A stretch of 32,763 nt of DNA from contig BEHR01000035.1 in assembly GCA_002898555.1 (NCBI GenBank), positions 1 to 32,763 on the forward strand, given 5' to 3'. Under the pieces are notes generated by a model that saw only the letters and a list, made by a program, of their open reading frames with translations, ran no database searches and had not been told where the DNA came from. Each line of letters opens with the position of its first letter. The first letter of the stretch is position 1. Positions 32,095 to 32,763 of the stretch are shown here, piece by piece. Source of the DNA: a bacterium HR15. Lineage in GTDB: Bacteria > Armatimonadota > Fimbriimonadia > Fimbriimonadales > GBS-DC. The translations under genes and the position numbers were made by a program.

Positions 32095-32763
32095 TTACTC
32101 AGGTGTGTAAAACCACCCAATGTCCACACCAAGCTTTTGCTCGATAACATCAACTATCCCGCCAGTAACTAGTCCAGTGCCGACACCTATTCCCACGGGG
32201 TCTGCACCGATGTACACTGGACCACTAACTTTGTTCCCACCTCTGGGTCCTTGGAAACTACCTACCCCTGTGCGTGGTCCAGACGCGACGCATACAGCAG
32301 CTCCTGTCGTAATCAAGGTGATATTCATCACGGGATCATTATAGCGATGCCCTTGTACTCCCTCAATGATTTCATCTAACGCAATACCCGCAACAACTCC
32401 TATGATGATCACCGCCACAACCAAGGGGATTTCCCCACTTGGATCCACCGCATTCACGGGGTCATTCAGGCAGTAGGCATACCCATTCAGCGTGCGCGGA
32501 GCATAGACCGAACCCAGCCACGGGTCTTGTTGCAGGAACCGTCCTACTACAGGGTCGTACCAGCGCACGCCGACCTTCACCAAGCCACCCGCCTCGGTCA
32601 GCTCGTTCCGATACAACCACGCACCGTTCCAGTCATACACCTGACGCATCCCGTTCACCACATCCCCAAACGCATCGGTCAAGGCTGCCGAAGCGAAAGA
32701 GCCAGCGGCGTCGCTCGTCGCCACCAAGTCCCCACGCCAATTCCAGTGCTGCCAAGCACCACC
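32095..32763 (-). CDS. Rhs repeat-associated core domain protein, C-terminal part (start beyond window)
   Basis: The 222 visible codons begin inside YD repeats (WNWRGDLVATSDAAG). They run through the Rhs core (GVRWYDPVVGRFLQQDPWL, then GYAYCLNDPVNAVDPSGE), after which Rhs and polymorphic toxins switch to a variable tip. The tip here is about 110 residues: a hydrophobic stretch (IPLVVAVIIIGVVAGIAL), then a Gly-rich part (IGADPVGIGVGTGLVTGG) ending IGWFYTPE. I do not recognise the tip as a known toxin. Most of the gene, including any export signal, lies beyond position 32763. Confidence 0.9.
   Translation of the reverse strand, partial: GGAWQHWNWRGDLVATSDAAGSFASAALTDAFGDVVNGMRQVYDWNGAWLYRNELTEAGGLVKVGVRWYDPVVGRFLQQDPWLGSVYAPRTLNGYAYCLNDPVNAVDPSGEIPLVVAVIIIGVVAGIALDEIIEGVQGHRYNDPVMNITLITTGAAVCVASGPRTGVGSFQGPRGGNKVSGPVYIGADPVGIGVGTGLVTGGIVDVIEQKLGVDIGWFYTPE

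Overview
The window looks like chromosomal DNA from a GC-rich, probably aerobic bacterium. It has short operons with 4-nt start/stop overlaps, several GTG starts and TATAAT-type -10 boxes. Many small hairpin-forming repeats are scattered between genes and sometimes inside them. The mix of genes (Cas6-RT-Cas1, CcmE of the Cys type, CcmF, YqiJ/YqiK flotillin, Tat-exported Gfo/Idh/MocA oxidoreductase, Rhs protein) would fit a deep-branching, possibly thermophilic phylum such as Armatimonadota. That placement is a guess from gene content and repeat style; no rRNA or tRNA gene was seen.

Region 1 (1-3767) is a CRISPR adaptation locus. Six 36-nt repeats, cut by the left window edge, are followed by a short leader with a crRNA promoter, then cas2 and a large fusion gene joining Cas6, a reverse transcriptase and Cas1. 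All are read leftwards. The RT carries the YGDD catalytic motif and Cas1 keeps its metal ligands, so the locus is predicted to acquire spacers from RNA. No effector gene is in view. Upstream of the fusion gene lie four tandem 33-nt hairpin repeats and a lone degenerate CRISPR repeat in the same orientation as the array. It may be a relic or a Cas6 site in the leader of the cas mRNA.

Region 2 (3768-9245) is housekeeping. A rightward methyltransferase operon (prmA, rsmE, a family-16 methyltransferase) converges on a leftward operon of ridA, an aldehyde dehydrogenase-like protein lacking the catalytic cysteine, and a CCA-type nucleotidyltransferase.

Region 3 (9246-12475) starts with a candidate structured RNA ending in a terminator, just before galE. 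Downstream, a DUF433/DUF5615 toxin-antitoxin-like pair sits between two copies of the 3' end of galE, the footprint of a cassette inserted at the gene end. A Gfo/Idh/MocA oxidoreductase follows.

Region 4 (12499-18891) has eight tandem 33-nt repeats, the last supplying the ccmF stop codon, then ccmF-ccmE (cytochrome c maturation, System I* type) read leftwards. Divergent from them is a yqiJ-yqiK flotillin operon, ended by a long hairpin built from the same repeat family.

Region 5 (18922-27887) is metabolic and rightward: cystathionine beta-synthase plus cystathionine gamma-lyase/synthase (transsulfuration), birA, aconitase, phosphatidylserine decarboxylase, a rhodanese-remnant methyltransferase and an HMG-CoA lyase.

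Region 6 (27907-32763) holds a leftward operon of dCMP deaminase and a WecA/MraY-like transferase with an altered catalytic motif, a BMP-type binding protein without a signal peptide, and a small exported protein. It ends with an AT-richer module: the C-terminal end of an Rhs protein followed by a membrane protein gene, a candidate polymorphic toxin and immunity pair.
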